NCBI RefSeq assembly: GCF_958298935.1
Contig: NC_084941.1
Span: forward strand, 15,350,001 to 15,414,000
Source of the DNA: Phragmites australis
Taxonomy: Eukaryota > Streptophyta > Magnoliopsida > Poales > Poaceae
DNA length: 64,000 bases
Direction: 5' to 3'
The notes beneath the pieces were generated by a model. It searched no databases, was not told where the DNA came from, and worked only from the letters and a program-made list of their open reading frames with translations. Positions 44,101 to 55,653 of the stretch are shown one piece after another. A program made the position numbers and the translations under genes. Numbering within the stretch: the first letter of the stretch is position 1; each line of letters starts with the position of its first letter.

Positions 44101-45285
44101 CTACCGCAACATGGTTTTACACGACCATGCATCGCATTTTGCCAAGGTTGCTGCTGCTGATTGTTGCCCTGGGACTGTGCTTGGCCTTGCTACTTCTTGG
44201 GGCATTTGTTGGCATGGTACCCAAAGTTGCCACAACTAAAACACGGGCCAACGTTGCTTGACCCCTGACCTACGCGGTTCTGCTGTTGAGTCGGTTGTTA
44301 GTGTTGGGTCGCTGCTGTTGCTGGAGGTTGGGGCGAGACTACTGCTATTGTTGCTACTATACAGGCGACTTGTATGATCCTGCAACCTAATTTGGCATCT
44401 TCTATGGTGGCCTCTGCTGCTGATTCTACCCTCCATAGTGGAACATAGGGCCAGTGGCAGGAGGGTTAAAGCTGGGCCGGTGTTACTGCCAGAAAACTGA
44501 CCCTGTAGACTACACTTGCGCTCTTCTCCCAGGTTCTGACGTTTCTTCTCAATGATGAACACTCTATCCACCAGCTTCTGGAAATTGGGATACTCATTGG
44601 CTGAGAGGGCATACTATAAACTAGTGTTGAGACCCTCCAGGAAGCAATCTTGTTTCTTTTCATTCGTATCCACGTCATTGGGGGTGTAGTGAGAGAGTTG
44701 GGTAAACTTGGTGAGGTATTCCCTTACTGCCATGGGTCCTTGCTTCAGACTAAGGAACACCCTCCACTTTAGCTTTACTTCACCATTGGGGACATGGTGT
44801 GCACGGAAGTTATCCTAGAACTCTACCCAAGTGATTTCCTAGGGATTCCCATGAGTGGTAGTGTAAGTTGTCCACCACTCTTGAGCTCGTCCAATCAGTT
44901 GATGGGATGCGAAGAGAACTTTCTCCCTTCCCTAACACTAAGCTATCTGTAGCTTGCCTTCTATGGTCTTTAGCCAGTCATCTGCCTGCATGGGCTTCAC
45001 TGCCTGAGAGAAAGTGGGTGGCTGAGTGCTCAAGAAAGTCCTGAGCCTGGACTGCGGTTGCAGTGGTGGTGCTTGTTGAGCTTGGGGTTGCTGATTGATA
45101 ACCTGAACCAAACCTTGGAGGATGGTCATCACTTGATTGGCATCCATCAGAGGTGGCAGGGGTGGAAGATTGCACTGGTTGGTGGCGTTGTCATTGGCAT
45201 TGTCATTGACATTGTCAATGTCGTTGTTGTTGACGTTGTTGTTGGTGTCGTTGTTGACATTGTTATTGCACGTGGTGTTCACCAT
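44101..45285 (-). pseudogene. Internal A gag
   Basis: Begins MVNTTCNNNVNNDTNNNVNN at 45285, an Asn/Asp-rich start from GTT-type repeats (45180-45270), then PPLPPLMDANQVMTILQGLV, QSRLRTFLSTQPPTFSQAVK and DDWLKTIEGKLQIA, the usual start of the Tekay capsid. Stops follow at 44938 and several frameshifts after that. A zinc knuckle (CFSCGNFGYHANKC, near 44200-44240) is intact. Gag would form particles and package RNA. Confidence 0.83.
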
Positions 45286-45672
45286 CTATTGGTCGCCAGG
45301 GTACGAGTGAGGGAACATAAGAGAAAAGCAAGGGTGGAAAAACAAGACAAGAATAGAAAAGAACAGAAAGAAAGGACTCCCAACTATTATTATAATATTA
45401 ACTGATGCAATATAGAGGGGAAACCCCCACATCACACCAATGCTCATTCAAAGATCCAACTCATAACAAGGTTCACACTACAGACTCAAACACAAACACA
45501 CACTAGCACAAACAACACACGAGACTAAACGATTTATTCAGCTAGGGACATCCTCCTAGCTCAACTCTGCTCTTCGCCTGCTGTGCCTGAAGGGCCTGCT
45601 GCATCTGCCTAACGGAGCTTATTGCACGGAGGGGAGCGGGCTGGTGTAGCCACAGGTGCTGGGGAAGCCTAC

Positions 45673-46219
45673 TCAGGGTGAGGGAGCTTGTCGGGGGTCC
45701 TCCAATAGCATCTCCAGCTCGCGAATCATCTGCTCATGCTCGGCGTGGCGCTGGTGCATATCCTCCAGCTCGTCGAGTGCTCTGCCCAGCTCGGTGTACA
45801 GGGTGGCAGTGAGGCGGACCTGAACTAGGTGTTGCAGAGGTTCTGTCTGTTCTCCCTGTAGAGAACAGCCAGAGCCTGGTGAGCAGTGTCCTCAATCCCT
45901 GCCTCAAACGTAGCTCTAAGGGCGGTGGCGATGTGAACTCGGCGAAGACCGTCGTCAGAGGGCTTCTTGAACATGGTCACCTCCACTGACCAGGAGTAAC
46001 CACGGCCTCCAAGTGGGACTCTGACTCCATTGAAGAGTGGAGCATCAAGGGAGCAAGTCCCTGGAGCAGGTATCACAGCGTGCGGGTGAAGTAGCCAGCA
46101 AGCTGTCCGTCGGAGTAGAACTTAGCTGGGTGTTGGTGCCTCCATATTGCACCAACAGGGATCTCCACCTCAAGAACCAACACGCGCTTACGTGGAGTGA
46201 TCTTCAAGGAGCCATCTAA
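45673..46219 (-). pseudogene. Extra leader gene between 5' LTR and gag of internal A
   Basis: A minus-strand protein-like region with two frameshifts. Start region: KITPRKRVLVLEVEIPVGAI and HPAKFYSDGQLAGYF; middle: FNGVRVPLGGRGYSWSVEVT, KPSDDGLRRVHIATALRATF and QALAVLYRENRQN; end after a frameshift near 45830: TELGRALDELEDMHQRHAEH and EQMIRELEMLLEDPRQAPSP, then TGA at 45673. The last third has the heptad pattern of a coiled coil. I recall similar frames upstream of gag in other grass Ty3/gypsy elements, but no function is known to me. B lacks this region because of its deletion. Confidence 0.6.
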
Positions 46220-46376
46220 AATTTTCAAGAAGACAGAAAATTAGTAACAGTTTTGTAAAGAGCAATAGACAAGGAGAGGAAAAACTGAAGGGAAACAACT
46301 TTACAAAATTAGTTTGTACAAACATAGGTCCTTAGTACGCCCTTTCTATCTAGGCTGCATCCTACGGTCAACATGT

Positions 46377-46387
46377 CTCTGATACCA
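46377..46387 (-). other. Primer binding site of internal A (initiator Met tRNA type)
   Basis: The minus strand reads TGGTATCAGAG, four bases inside the LTR boundary at 46392. Confidence 0.87.
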
Positions 46388-46391
46388 CTTC

Positions 46392-49055
46392 TGTGACACC
46401 CAGTTTTAAAGGAACAAAACCGGGCACAACACATGTATGCCAGGATCAAGTTTCCATACATGTGCTACATCATCAGTATATCATCACAATGCCAAAATTA
46501 CAACAATATATAACTTATTACAAAGGGACCTGAGCGTCTAAAATAAAACACAGTGGAACTAAAAAGACGTCTTCAGCTTTAGCGGGGCCACCATCTTCCA
46601 CAAGCCTCGACCAGGGGCACACCAGCCTAGAACAGCAACTCTGGGTCGAAGTCATCCTCGTCGAAGTTTGCAGCATCAAAGACGACTTCTGAATAGTGGT
46701 AGAATGCAAGAAGAGAGACAACGGGAGTGAGTACAAAATGTACTCCGCAAGTGTAGAGAAAATATGCTATGGGGCTCAAGTTAAGGAAAGGATAGACACA
46801 GGTTAACTGCACTAAGCAACTATGACCTATGACATCAACATTAGGCATCCAATTTACTAGGTGAAGACTCAACTATAACAAAAAGAAATGACTTATCGGA
46901 TTCCCTCCGACTTCCAAGACTCATCAAGTAATTCCATCACCCGGCTACCTAACCAACATACCAACCCTGATCCCAACTAATCTTGAAGAAGTCCAAGTTT
47001 GCTTTTACCGTGAGCACGGCTGATCGACCCATTTGATACTCTGCAGAGTTTGCACAGGTTTCCCCACGAGTCGTGATTCCCGTGATGCTTCACACTTTCG
47101 GGGAGTGGAGTCGAGGTCTCATTACAAGGCCTTTACATAGCTCCCACTAACCTGCAGGCACCCACTAAGGTTTCACCGCTAACAGACGATTACATTGCTG
47201 CAAACGGTGCCCATAGAACCAGAGGGGTGGCTAATTAGTTAGCCAGGCCGTACCCATATAGGTCTCGTGATTGTGCGGAAATAACTTAGTTACATGTTCA
47301 TGAACCGGTCCTTAGGACCCCACATAGGAACAACCACAACCAACTATGCACTACCGGCACACGTGCATTCCCGCACCATCATCAAACAAATATTCTGTTG
47401 GGATCCCTATACCATGTTGCTACAAAATTACCTTTCCCGATTCTTGTTGCATAATCATTAGTCAATATTAACATTTGTTTTCATCCACAACTGCACTAGC
47501 ATATTCTACCCATTTTGTATCATGACTTAACAACGGTGACAACGAATAGTCATTCAAAAACTAGTAAACCCTAACATAGGATTTCAAATTAGACAACCAT
47601 GCATTTGAAGAATAAACATCTACGCATGAATCCTAAAATAGGGGCAAAATGTTGAAGGACACTTGCCTTCGATGCAGGGTTGCTCAAAATCCTTAGAAGC
47701 TTGGTCTTGGAGATTACCGGACTGCTTAGCTCCTAAACAAAATACCGGGGAAAACACACAAAAGCTTTCCCTAGAAGTCGTGATTCCCATGTGACTTTAC
47801 ACTTATGGGTTGTGGAGTCGAGGTCTCATTACAAGGCCTTTACAAAGCTCCCACTAACCTGAATTCACCCACTGAGGTTTCACCACTAACAGATGATTCC
47901 ATCGCTACAAAGGCCCCCTCTTGTGCACATAACCGTCCAATGGTTCCCACATAATAAGAGGGGTGGCTAATTAATGCGCATACGACCTTGGATCTCCACG
48001 GGGTTTGGTGTAAAAGAGAGAGGAGGGGAAGGGGTTCTCACAGCGAGCTCATCGGCGGTGGAGAGGCTCCAGAGACGGCCGACGATGGAGAAGGAGGGGT
48101 GGTGGCACTTGGAGCTCGGCAGGGACGGCGTCTGGTGGTGGGAAATGCCCCAAAAAGCGACGGATTGCACTCCTAGAGGTCCTGCAACACCATAGAAGCA
48201 AAGCACGAAGTCAAGTAGGGGCTCACCACGGCGAAATAAGGCGGCGGAGACCTTCTCACCAGCGGCTATGGCGGAGACGTCGGCAAGCTCGAAATCGTGC
48301 GCAAGAGAGAGGGAAAAATGAGTGCTTTGGGTGGGGAACGACGCAATGAAGGCAAAGGTGAGCTTAAATAGCCAAGGGAGGGAGAGGAGAGGGCGGATTT
48401 GAGAGAAATAGCCGGCGGCCCAAAATGCCATAATAGCTTCGGTTTTCAATGAATTAGAATGCAATCAAAGGGGAAAACGGCTGGGAAGGGGGATCATGGT
48501 GGTGTGCTTTGATTGGAGAATAAATGTGCGGGGTGGTTCAAATTCGATTGGGCGCGGGCGGAGTTGAGGGCAACTCGGGGATCGGCCGAAGGAGGAAGAA
48601 TGCGAGCCGTAGGTAAGCGGCTCGACTCGGTGGCTTGGGCCAGGCCCGCTTGACAGAGAGAGAGGGTGGGGAGGGACGGCTCGGTGGCCTGGGCCGGTAC
48701 GGAAAGAAGGGGCGTGGCCCACAGGAGAGAAAAGAAGAGGCAGGGGAAGAAGGATTGGGCTGGGGAGAAAAGGATTTCGGCCCAAGAGCTTTTTTCCAAT
48801 ACTGAAAACCTTTTCTTTTTAAATTTCAAACAAATTTTCAAAAGGGATTTTAACGGGCGACTTGTAGCAAAATTTTGCAAACTTTTTCCACGCATAAAAA
48901 CCCTATTGCATGTATAACAGCATGAATGCAACAAACATTTAACCTAAGCCAATTTAAATTTAGAAATTAATTTCCCTATTGTACAAAATTGCAACCACCT
49001 ATTAAGTTCTTGCAAAATTTTAATTATTGCAAAAGTTGAAATTTAGGATGTTACA
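46392..49055 (-). repeat. Tekay LTR 2 (shared middle LTR)
   Basis: 2664 bp from TGTGACACCC to ATGTTACA. Its left side abuts the primer site of internal A, and its right side abuts the polypurine tract of internal B, so it serves as 5' LTR of A and 3' LTR of B. Shorter than LTR 1 because a segment matching about 39250-39740 is missing and replaced by a duplicated block (47763-47978). Confidence 0.87.
47763..47978. repeat. Ectopic duplicate block within LTR 2
   Basis: About 215 bp matching 47060-47240 of the same LTR (shared blocks AGTCGTGATTCCC, GGAGTCGAGGTCTCATTACA, GAGGGGTGGCTAATTA) but diverged, and closer in places to 52690-52900 of LTR 3 (CATCGCTACA(A/G)AGGCCCCC). It replaces the normal LTR segment. 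Confidence 0.72.
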
Positions 49056-49075
49056 AACCTACCCCCTTAGGCTGA
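49056..49075 (-). other. Polypurine tract of internal B
   Basis: The minus strand reads AAGGGGGTAGGTT before the LTR start TGTAACA, matching the position of the tract at 40855. Confidence 0.65.
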
Positions 49076-50482
49076 ATCTCGCCCTCGAGATTCGGAAGGA
49101 TCGAAGAAGAGATGGGAAAACTCGGTCTTCAGATCATCTTCTCTTTCCCAGGTTGCTTCTTCTTCTGAGTGATGCTTCCACTGCACCTTGCACATTCAGA
49201 CTCACCTATTTCTGGTGACCTGTTCTGACATATCAAGAATCTTGACCGGATACTCAGAATATGAGAGATCCTCTTGCACTTCTAGTTCTTCTACTGGCAA
49301 CTGTTCTTCGGGAACTCTTAAGCACTTCTTTAACTATGACACATGGAACACATCATGTACTCCCGAGAGTTGAAGTGGTAACTCAAGCTGTTAAGCTACT
49401 TCTCCACATCTTCCCAATATCTTGTATAGACCAATAAACCGAGGTGAAAGCTTGCCTTTAACCTTGAATCTGCATAGACTTCTGATCGGTGATACTTTGA
49501 GATACACGAAATCTCCTACTTCAAAAGTAAGTTCCCGGTGTCGATGATCTGCATAACTCTTCTGCCTTGATTGTGCTATTTTCAGATTATCTCTGATCTC
49601 TTGCACTTGTCTTTCTGCTTCTCTCAGAGCTTCTGGACCAAAAACTTGGCTTTCTCCAGTCTGATTCCAGAACAACGGGGTTCTACACTTCCTTCCATAT
49701 AAGGCTTCAAAAGGAGATATCTTTAGACTAGCTTGGTTACTATTGTTGTACGAGAATTCCATATACCGTAGATTCTTGTCCTAACTATTACCATTCTTCA
49801 AAGCACATACTCTCAACATGTCTTCCAGAATTTGATTTACTCTTTCTGTCTACCCGTCCATCTGTGGGTGATACGCTGAGCTGAAATTCAACCTTGTGTC
49901 CATGGACTCATGTAGCCAGTACCAGAACCGTGAGGTAAACTGACTGCCATGATCTGATATAATTATCTTGGGTACTCCATGCAGACACACAATTCTGGAC
50001 ATATACAACTCAGCTAGTTTCGGACCTCAATAGGATTCTTTAACTGGAATGAAGTGAGTTACCCGTGTCAACCGATCAACCACAACCCATATGGAATCAT
50101 ATCTTGACTGAGTTCATGGTAGAACCACTATGAAGTCCATGCTAATTTCTTCCCACTTCCATTCAGGTATTTTCAATGGTTGTAGTAGACCTGCTAGTCT
50201 ATGATGCTCAGCTTTGACTCGCTAACAGATATCACATAAAGACACATATTCTGCTACTATACGTTTCATTTCGTACCACAAATATTGATCTTTAAGATAT
50301 TGGTACATCTTGGTACTCCCTGGGTGAATGGAATATGTTGAATCATGAGCTTCCTTTAAAATTATATCCCGTATAGCTTTTACGTCGGGAACACATATCC
50401 TGTGTTTGTACCAAACTATACCTTGCTCATCTTCAATGAAATCTAGGGCTTTGCCAACTTTGATCAGCTGCTTGATTTCCAA
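49076..50482 (-). pseudogene. Internal B integrase and chromodomain
   Basis: More complete than A. Zinc region: EAHDSTYSIHPGSTKMYQYL and VSLCDIC (50225-50360). Catalytic core: the first Asp in VVVDRLTRVTHFIPV (near 50070), the second in KIIISDHGSQFTS (near 49955), the Glu in TERVNQILEDMLR (near 49840), so the D-D-E set is recognisable, though stops interrupt (for example near 50115 and 49850). The C-terminal domain (FEVGDFVYLKVSPIRSLCRF, LSPRFIGLYKILGRCGEVA) and chromodomain (EYPVKILDMSEQVTRNR, WKHHSEEEATWEREDDLKTE) follow to 49090. Confidence 0.86.
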
Positions 50483-50993
50483 AATCTTTTCATCCTCAAG
50501 CTAACCCTTCCTTATATCTTGTTCAAGCGTCGAGTCTATTTCCATTGCAACTATCTTGGTGTTACACACCATCTCTTGAAGAGGTATTGAACTGAGATTT
50601 TCTGCTCAGGGCATCAACCACTACATTTGCTTTTCCTGGGTGATAGTTGATTCCCAGATTGTAATATTTGATGAGGTCTAACCATCTACTTTGTCTGAGG
50701 TTTAGATTGAGTGAAGATATACTTCAAGCTCTTATGATCTGAATAGATCTCACATCTCTGATAAATCAGATAATGCCTCCAAATTTTTAGTGCATGAACC
50801 ACTGTGGCTAACTCCAAGTCATGTGTCGGATAATTCTCTTCATGCTTCCTAAACGGCCGAGATCCATATGCTACAACATGACCTTCTTGCATGAGCACGC
50901 ATCCCAAACCTTGTCTGGACGCATCGCAATACACCAAAAATGGCTTCTAAGTATCTGGCATGATCAAAACTAGTGCTGAGGTCAACCTTTTCT
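50483..50993 (-). pseudogene. Internal B RNase H
   Basis: Minus strand: [69 protein letters not shown] (50700-50937). The active-site Asp residues in YCDAS and SDHKS are present. A frameshift near 50690 and a deletion in the linker near 50570 (relative to A at 42240-42290) follow. Confidence 0.85.
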
Positions 50994-52021
50994 TCAATTC
51001 ATTGAACTAGCTTCTCGAGCAGCTATCCACTTAAACTCTGCTCCTTTTTCAAGTAGTTCTGTCATTGGCTTCGCTATCTTGGCAAAACCTTCTATAAATC
51101 GATGATAGTATCCTGCTAGACTCAAAAAACTGAAGATCTTGGACACATTCGGCGGTGGCTTCCAGTTCAGAACATCTCTTACCTTGGACGGGTCTACAGA
51201 CACACCTCCTGCTGATATAATGTGTCCAAGGAAGGGAACTTTCTTCAACCAGAACTCACACTTGCTCAATTTAGCATACAACTTGTTTTCTCTGAGCTTC
51301 TGCAATACCATACTTAGGTGTTCCTTGTACTCTTCCTCGTTCTTGGAGTAAACCAAAACGTCGTCAATAAATACCACAACAAACTTGTCCAAATACTTTA
51401 TGAAGACCTGGTTCATCAGATACATGAAGTAGGCTGGAGCATTGGTCAACCTGAATGACATTATTGTGTACTCGTACAGACCATAATGAGTAATAAATGC
51501 TGTCTTTGGAATATCTGAGGCACGAATCTTCAGTTGATGATACCTAGACCAAAGATCGATCTTGGAGAACATAGATGCTACTTTCAACTAATCATTCAAA
51601 TCTTCAATGCGGGGTAGAGGGTACTTGTTCTTGATAGTTACTTCATTCAGGGCTAGATACACATCCTTTGTGTACCATCCTTCTTCGGGACGAAGATAAC
51701 TGGGGCTCCCTAGGGCGAAGAACTGGGGTGGATAAACCCTTTGTCTACTAGTAGCTCTTAGATCTGCTCCTTAAGCTCAGCCAATTGATTGGCATCCATT
51801 CTATATGGTCTCTTATATATAGGAGCCGTTCCAGGTACTAATTCAATGACGAATTCAATTTCACGATCAGGTGGCATACCTGGCAAATCCTCCGGGAAGA
51901 CGTCAGGAAACTCACTAACCACTCTGCTATCTTCCACTGTATTGGCTTTGTTTAAACTAGCGTTGATAGCTAACTTTGTTGTGCTTTGAAACTGCACCTT
52001 AGTACCATCTGTATGTGTCAA
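50994..52021 (-). pseudogene. Internal B reverse transcriptase
   Basis: A 197-codon minus-strand frame covers palm and thumb: [60 protein letters not shown] with the YxDD-type box intact, then [20 protein letters not shown] and [20 protein letters not shown]. The N-terminal finger region (ELVPGTAPIYKRPYRMDANQ) is in a separate frame, 51758-52021, with stops and small deletions between 51590 and 51757. A's RT lost its YxDD by a frameshift; B's did not. Confidence 0.88.
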
Positions 52022-52518
52022 CTGTACTGACTTTGTAGCATCCGATGACTCCTTTGTATTTGGTCAACCAGTCCATTCCTAGAATGATATCAATACCCTT
52101 GGACTCCAGAATGATGAGGTTGGCAAGAAAGTCTACCCCCCTTATGCATATACTTATTTTAGGGCATACATGCCTTGATTCCATTTCTTCTCTAGGAGAA
52201 CTAACTAGCACCCAATTTTTCATTAATGCTCTTGGCAATTTATATGTGTTCACAAACTGACATGATATGAATGAATGCGTAGCACCAGAATCAAACAATA
52301 CTGTAGCAGGATGAGAGTTTGCAGAAAACATACCCATCACTACATCAGGAGCATCCTGGGCTTCCTTCACTGCAACATGGTTAACTCGACCATGCATCGT
52401 GTTTTGGCGAGGCTGTGGCTGATTGTTGCCCTAAGTCGATGCTTGGCCTTGCTACATCTTGGGGCACTTGTTGGCAAGATGCCTGAAATTGCCGCAACTG
52501 AAACACGGCCCAATGTTA
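51999..52518 (-). pseudogene. Internal B protease and gag zinc knuckle, fused to LTR
   Basis: A 132-codon minus-strand frame: MHGRVNHVAVKEAQDAPDVV, VLFDSGATHSFISCQFVNTY (DSG active site), LILESKGIDIILGMDWLTKY, ending in the RT linker. Upstream the zinc knuckle is readable (CFSCGNFRHLANKCPKM-like, near 52455-52500). At 52518 the sequence changes to LTR, so the rest of gag, the leader and the primer site are missing. Confidence 0.83.
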
Positions 52519-55002
52519 GACTAATCGGATTTCATCCAACTACCAAGACTCACCAGGTAATTCCATTACCCGGCTACCCAACCAACTTGACCAAACCCTG
52601 ATTCCAACTAATCCTGAAGAAGTCCAAGTTCGCTCTTGACCGTGAGCACGGTTGATCAATCAGTTTGTACTTGGTAGAGTTTGCACAACTTTCCCTACAA
52701 GTCGTGATTCCCGTGTTGCTTCACACTTCTGGGGTGTGGAGTCGAGGTCTCACTACAAGGCCTTTACAAAGCTCCGACTAACCTGCAGGCACCCACTGAG
52801 GTTTCACCGCTAATAGACGATTCCATCGCTACAGAGGCCCCCTCTTGTGCCACATAACCGTCCAACAGTGCCCACAGAACCAGAGGGGTGGCTAATTAAT
52901 TGGCCAGGCCGTACCTATTTAGGCCTAGTGGTTATGCGAAACTAACTTGGTTACATGTTCAAGAACCGGTCCTTATTACCCCACAGAGGAACAAGCACAA
53001 CCAACTGTGCACTACTGGCACACGTGCATTCCCGCACCAACATTGACAACCATTCTAATGGGATCCCTATACCATGTTGCTACACAATTACCCTTTCTCG
53101 ATTCTTGTTCCATAATTCATTAGTCAAGATTAACATTTTTCCGAACCATGACTACACTAGCATACACTACCCATTTTATCTCATGGTGAAATAACGGAGA
53201 CAAGGAATATTGATTCAAAACTAATAAACCCTAACATGGGATTTCCTATTTAGGCAAGCATGCATATTGAAGGATAAAAACTACACCTGAAAATCCTAAA
53301 ACAGGGACAAAATGTTCGAGAACACTTGCCTTCATGGAGTGTTGCTCAAAATCTTCGAAAGCTTGGTCTTGAAGATTGCCGAACTGCTCAGCTCCTAATC
53401 GACATACGAAAAAAGCACACATAAAGGAAATCCTAAGAACAGTATACCAAATAGTGCTAAATCTAGATTAAAAACCCTATAAAAAGACTCTACATGCCGC
53501 TACAAACATATGGGCGCGAAAATCAACTAAATCGGAGCTACGAGTAAAAAGTTATAAGCTTTTCAAGTTATGGGGGCTACTTTGCAAATTTTACTTGATT
53601 TACACAGAAATACTGAATTGTTTTTATACTGAAAAAGTGCATTTATGATGCAATAAAACATTTACTGATTTATTTTGCTGTTGAAAATTCCATGGAATAG
53701 GTGCATGGACCTTGTGGACCACAGCCTGGAGGTCCACGGGTCCACGGTGGACCAAAAACATAAAGATGAAGGGGTATCTATTTTAGGCCGCTGGATGAGG
53801 ATCAGACTGTCGGGATTTAAACTGGCCCAGTCCGGCAGTCTGGGATTTATGCAGCCCTCTAATCCTAGCAGTCAGATTAGAGACCGGTAGCCAAGATTTA
53901 AAAGGGGGCAGTGGACGGCTCAGCCAGCGGCGCTGGCACGAACGGCAGGGTGGCCGAAGCTTCGCCGGATCGGCGCAAACAAGCACGGATTGCAATGGCA
54001 CTTGGCGCAAACGAGAGAGGAGGGGAAGGGGATCATCACTGAGGGCTCGACGGTGGCAGAGGAGCTCCGAAAGTGGCCGAAAACGGAGAAGAAGGGGTGG
54101 CGGCACTTGGAGCTCAGTGCGGCGACGTTCGACGGCGGGAGGAGCTCTGAGAAGGGTCGAGATGCGATGCTTGAGGTCCTGCGAGACCGAAAAGGCCAAG
54201 ACGAGGTCAAAAATGGTTCGGCCATGGAGAATTTGGGTGCCAGCGATCACCTTACTGGCGACAAAGGGTGGAACGGGTGGGGAACCTCACAATGGAGATG
54301 ATGGGGAGCTTATATGCGTGAGGGAGGGAGAGGAGGGGTCGGATTTGGGAGAGATGGCCGGTACCCTAATTGGTAATAAAGCGTCGATTTCCATACTTAA
54401 GAGAGGAGAATGAAGGGGGAAATGGCCGAAATCAAGAGAGGGGAGGGAGGGGATCACGGCCATGTGACTTGATTGAAGAATTAAGGCACAGGGAGGCTCA
54501 GATTTGAAATGAGCGCTGGGGTCGAGCGGCGGGAGGAAGAGGAAGGGCAGCCGCGGCTCGGGCCGGGCTCACCTGGCGGCGGAAGAAAGCGGGTTGGAGC
54601 CAGCTCAGGCAAGAGGCAGGCTGGCTCGGTCTTAATGGGCCGGCACGGATAAAGTGGCACGGGCCGCTCAGGAGGAGAAGAAAAGAGAGGTGGGGGTGGT
54701 TAGAAGTGGGCCGGAGAGAGACTCAGCCCAACAGAATTTTTCCAATTTCGAATTGCTTTTCATTTTAGATTTTGAACAATTTTCAAAAGTGGATTTAAAC
54801 GAGCGCTTTCTAGTGAATTTTTGCAAACTTTTTTCACGCATGAAAACCTATTGCAATTAAGATGGCATGAATGCAACAACCTTATATAACCATGTCAATC
54901 TAAATTTAGAATTAATTTCTTCTAAAGAACAAAATTGCAACACCTATTAAATTTCTAACAAAATTTTAAATTATTGGAAAAATTGAATTTTAGGTTGTTA
55001 CA
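52519..55002 (-). repeat. Tekay LTR 3, truncated
   Basis: 2484 bp, beginning at the point equivalent to about 38350 of LTR 1 (GACTAATCGGAT against GACTCATCGGAT) and running to TTGTTACA. About 500 bp of the LTR, including the primer-site-proximal end, are missing. Confidence 0.85.
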
Positions 55003-55638
55003 CTCCCGAAGAAGTCCTTGATACATGGCAACTACACTACTGAGGCTACGCAATACCTGACAGTATGAAAGGTAATAAAAAGGTAATAAAAAGATAATAA
55101 AAAGATACTCTCTCTCTGAACTTTGGCTACCTCTATTTCGGCTATGGTGGTCGGATCCGAGAAGGTGGGTGACTCTGACTAGGTGGTCGGTTCTGAGAAT
55201 GTGGGTGAATCCAACTAGGTGGTCCCAACAACTAGCTGGTTGACCCCGAGTGGGTGGTCGAGGTCACTGGTCGAGACCTCAAGTGGGTGGTCAGAGTGAC
55301 TGATCAGGACCCTGAGTGGGTGGTCGGATCAACTGGTCGAGACCTCGAGCAGGGGCACAAACTCCGCTATAGAAGACTAGGGCAAGCTGAGTAACTCCAT
55401 GACTAAATTACCAAAGACTCGATGCTAGAAACTAGAACACGATGACTCGACCAGGAATAAAGACACCGATGATTGACTCAAACACAGTAACGTGAAAACT
55501 AAAAACAAGGGCCGAAAGTGGTTTGGACAGCGGAAAACTAAGATCTAAATCCTTTTTTTATGGGGCAATTTTCTAGACTCTAGGTAATGGAACTCGACAA
55601 AACAAAAGGGGTAACTGAAATTACCTAATGGGAAACCT
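55003..55638 (-). mobile_element. Internal fragment of copia-like element next to its primer site
   Basis: Lies between LTR 3 and the primer site at 55639. Contains a run of AATAAAAAGGT/AGAT units (55071-55106) and about four imperfect ~37-bp repeats around GTGGGTGGTCGG (55140-55350). No coding domain recognised; the element is cut off at 55003, probably by insertion of the Tekay array or by deletion. Confidence 0.55.
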
Positions 55639-55651
55639 GGCTCTGAAACCA
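55639..55651 (-). other. Primer binding site (initiator Met type, one mismatch)
   Basis: The minus strand reads TGGTTTCAGAGCC, two bases inside the LTR at 55654. It differs from TGGTATCAGAGCC by one base. It identifies the adjacent repeat as a 5' LTR and sets its orientation. Confidence 0.8.
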
Positions 55652-55653
55652 CT

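Larger units (their letters stand above)
37857..55002 (-). mobile_element. Compound Tekay/Del array: LTR - internal A - LTR - internal B - partial LTR
   Basis: Two copies of one chromodomain Ty3/gypsy family in tandem on the minus strand, sharing the middle LTR (46392-49055). Internal A (40855-46391) has leader gene, gag, protease, RT, RNase H, integrase and chromodomain; internal B (49056-52518) runs from chromodomain to the gag zinc knuckle and then jumps into the third LTR. Outer flanks (GGTCT and CTCCC) do not form a target duplication. Tekay/Del assignment rests on DSGATHSFIS protease, integrase and chromodomain blocks. Confidence 0.87.
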
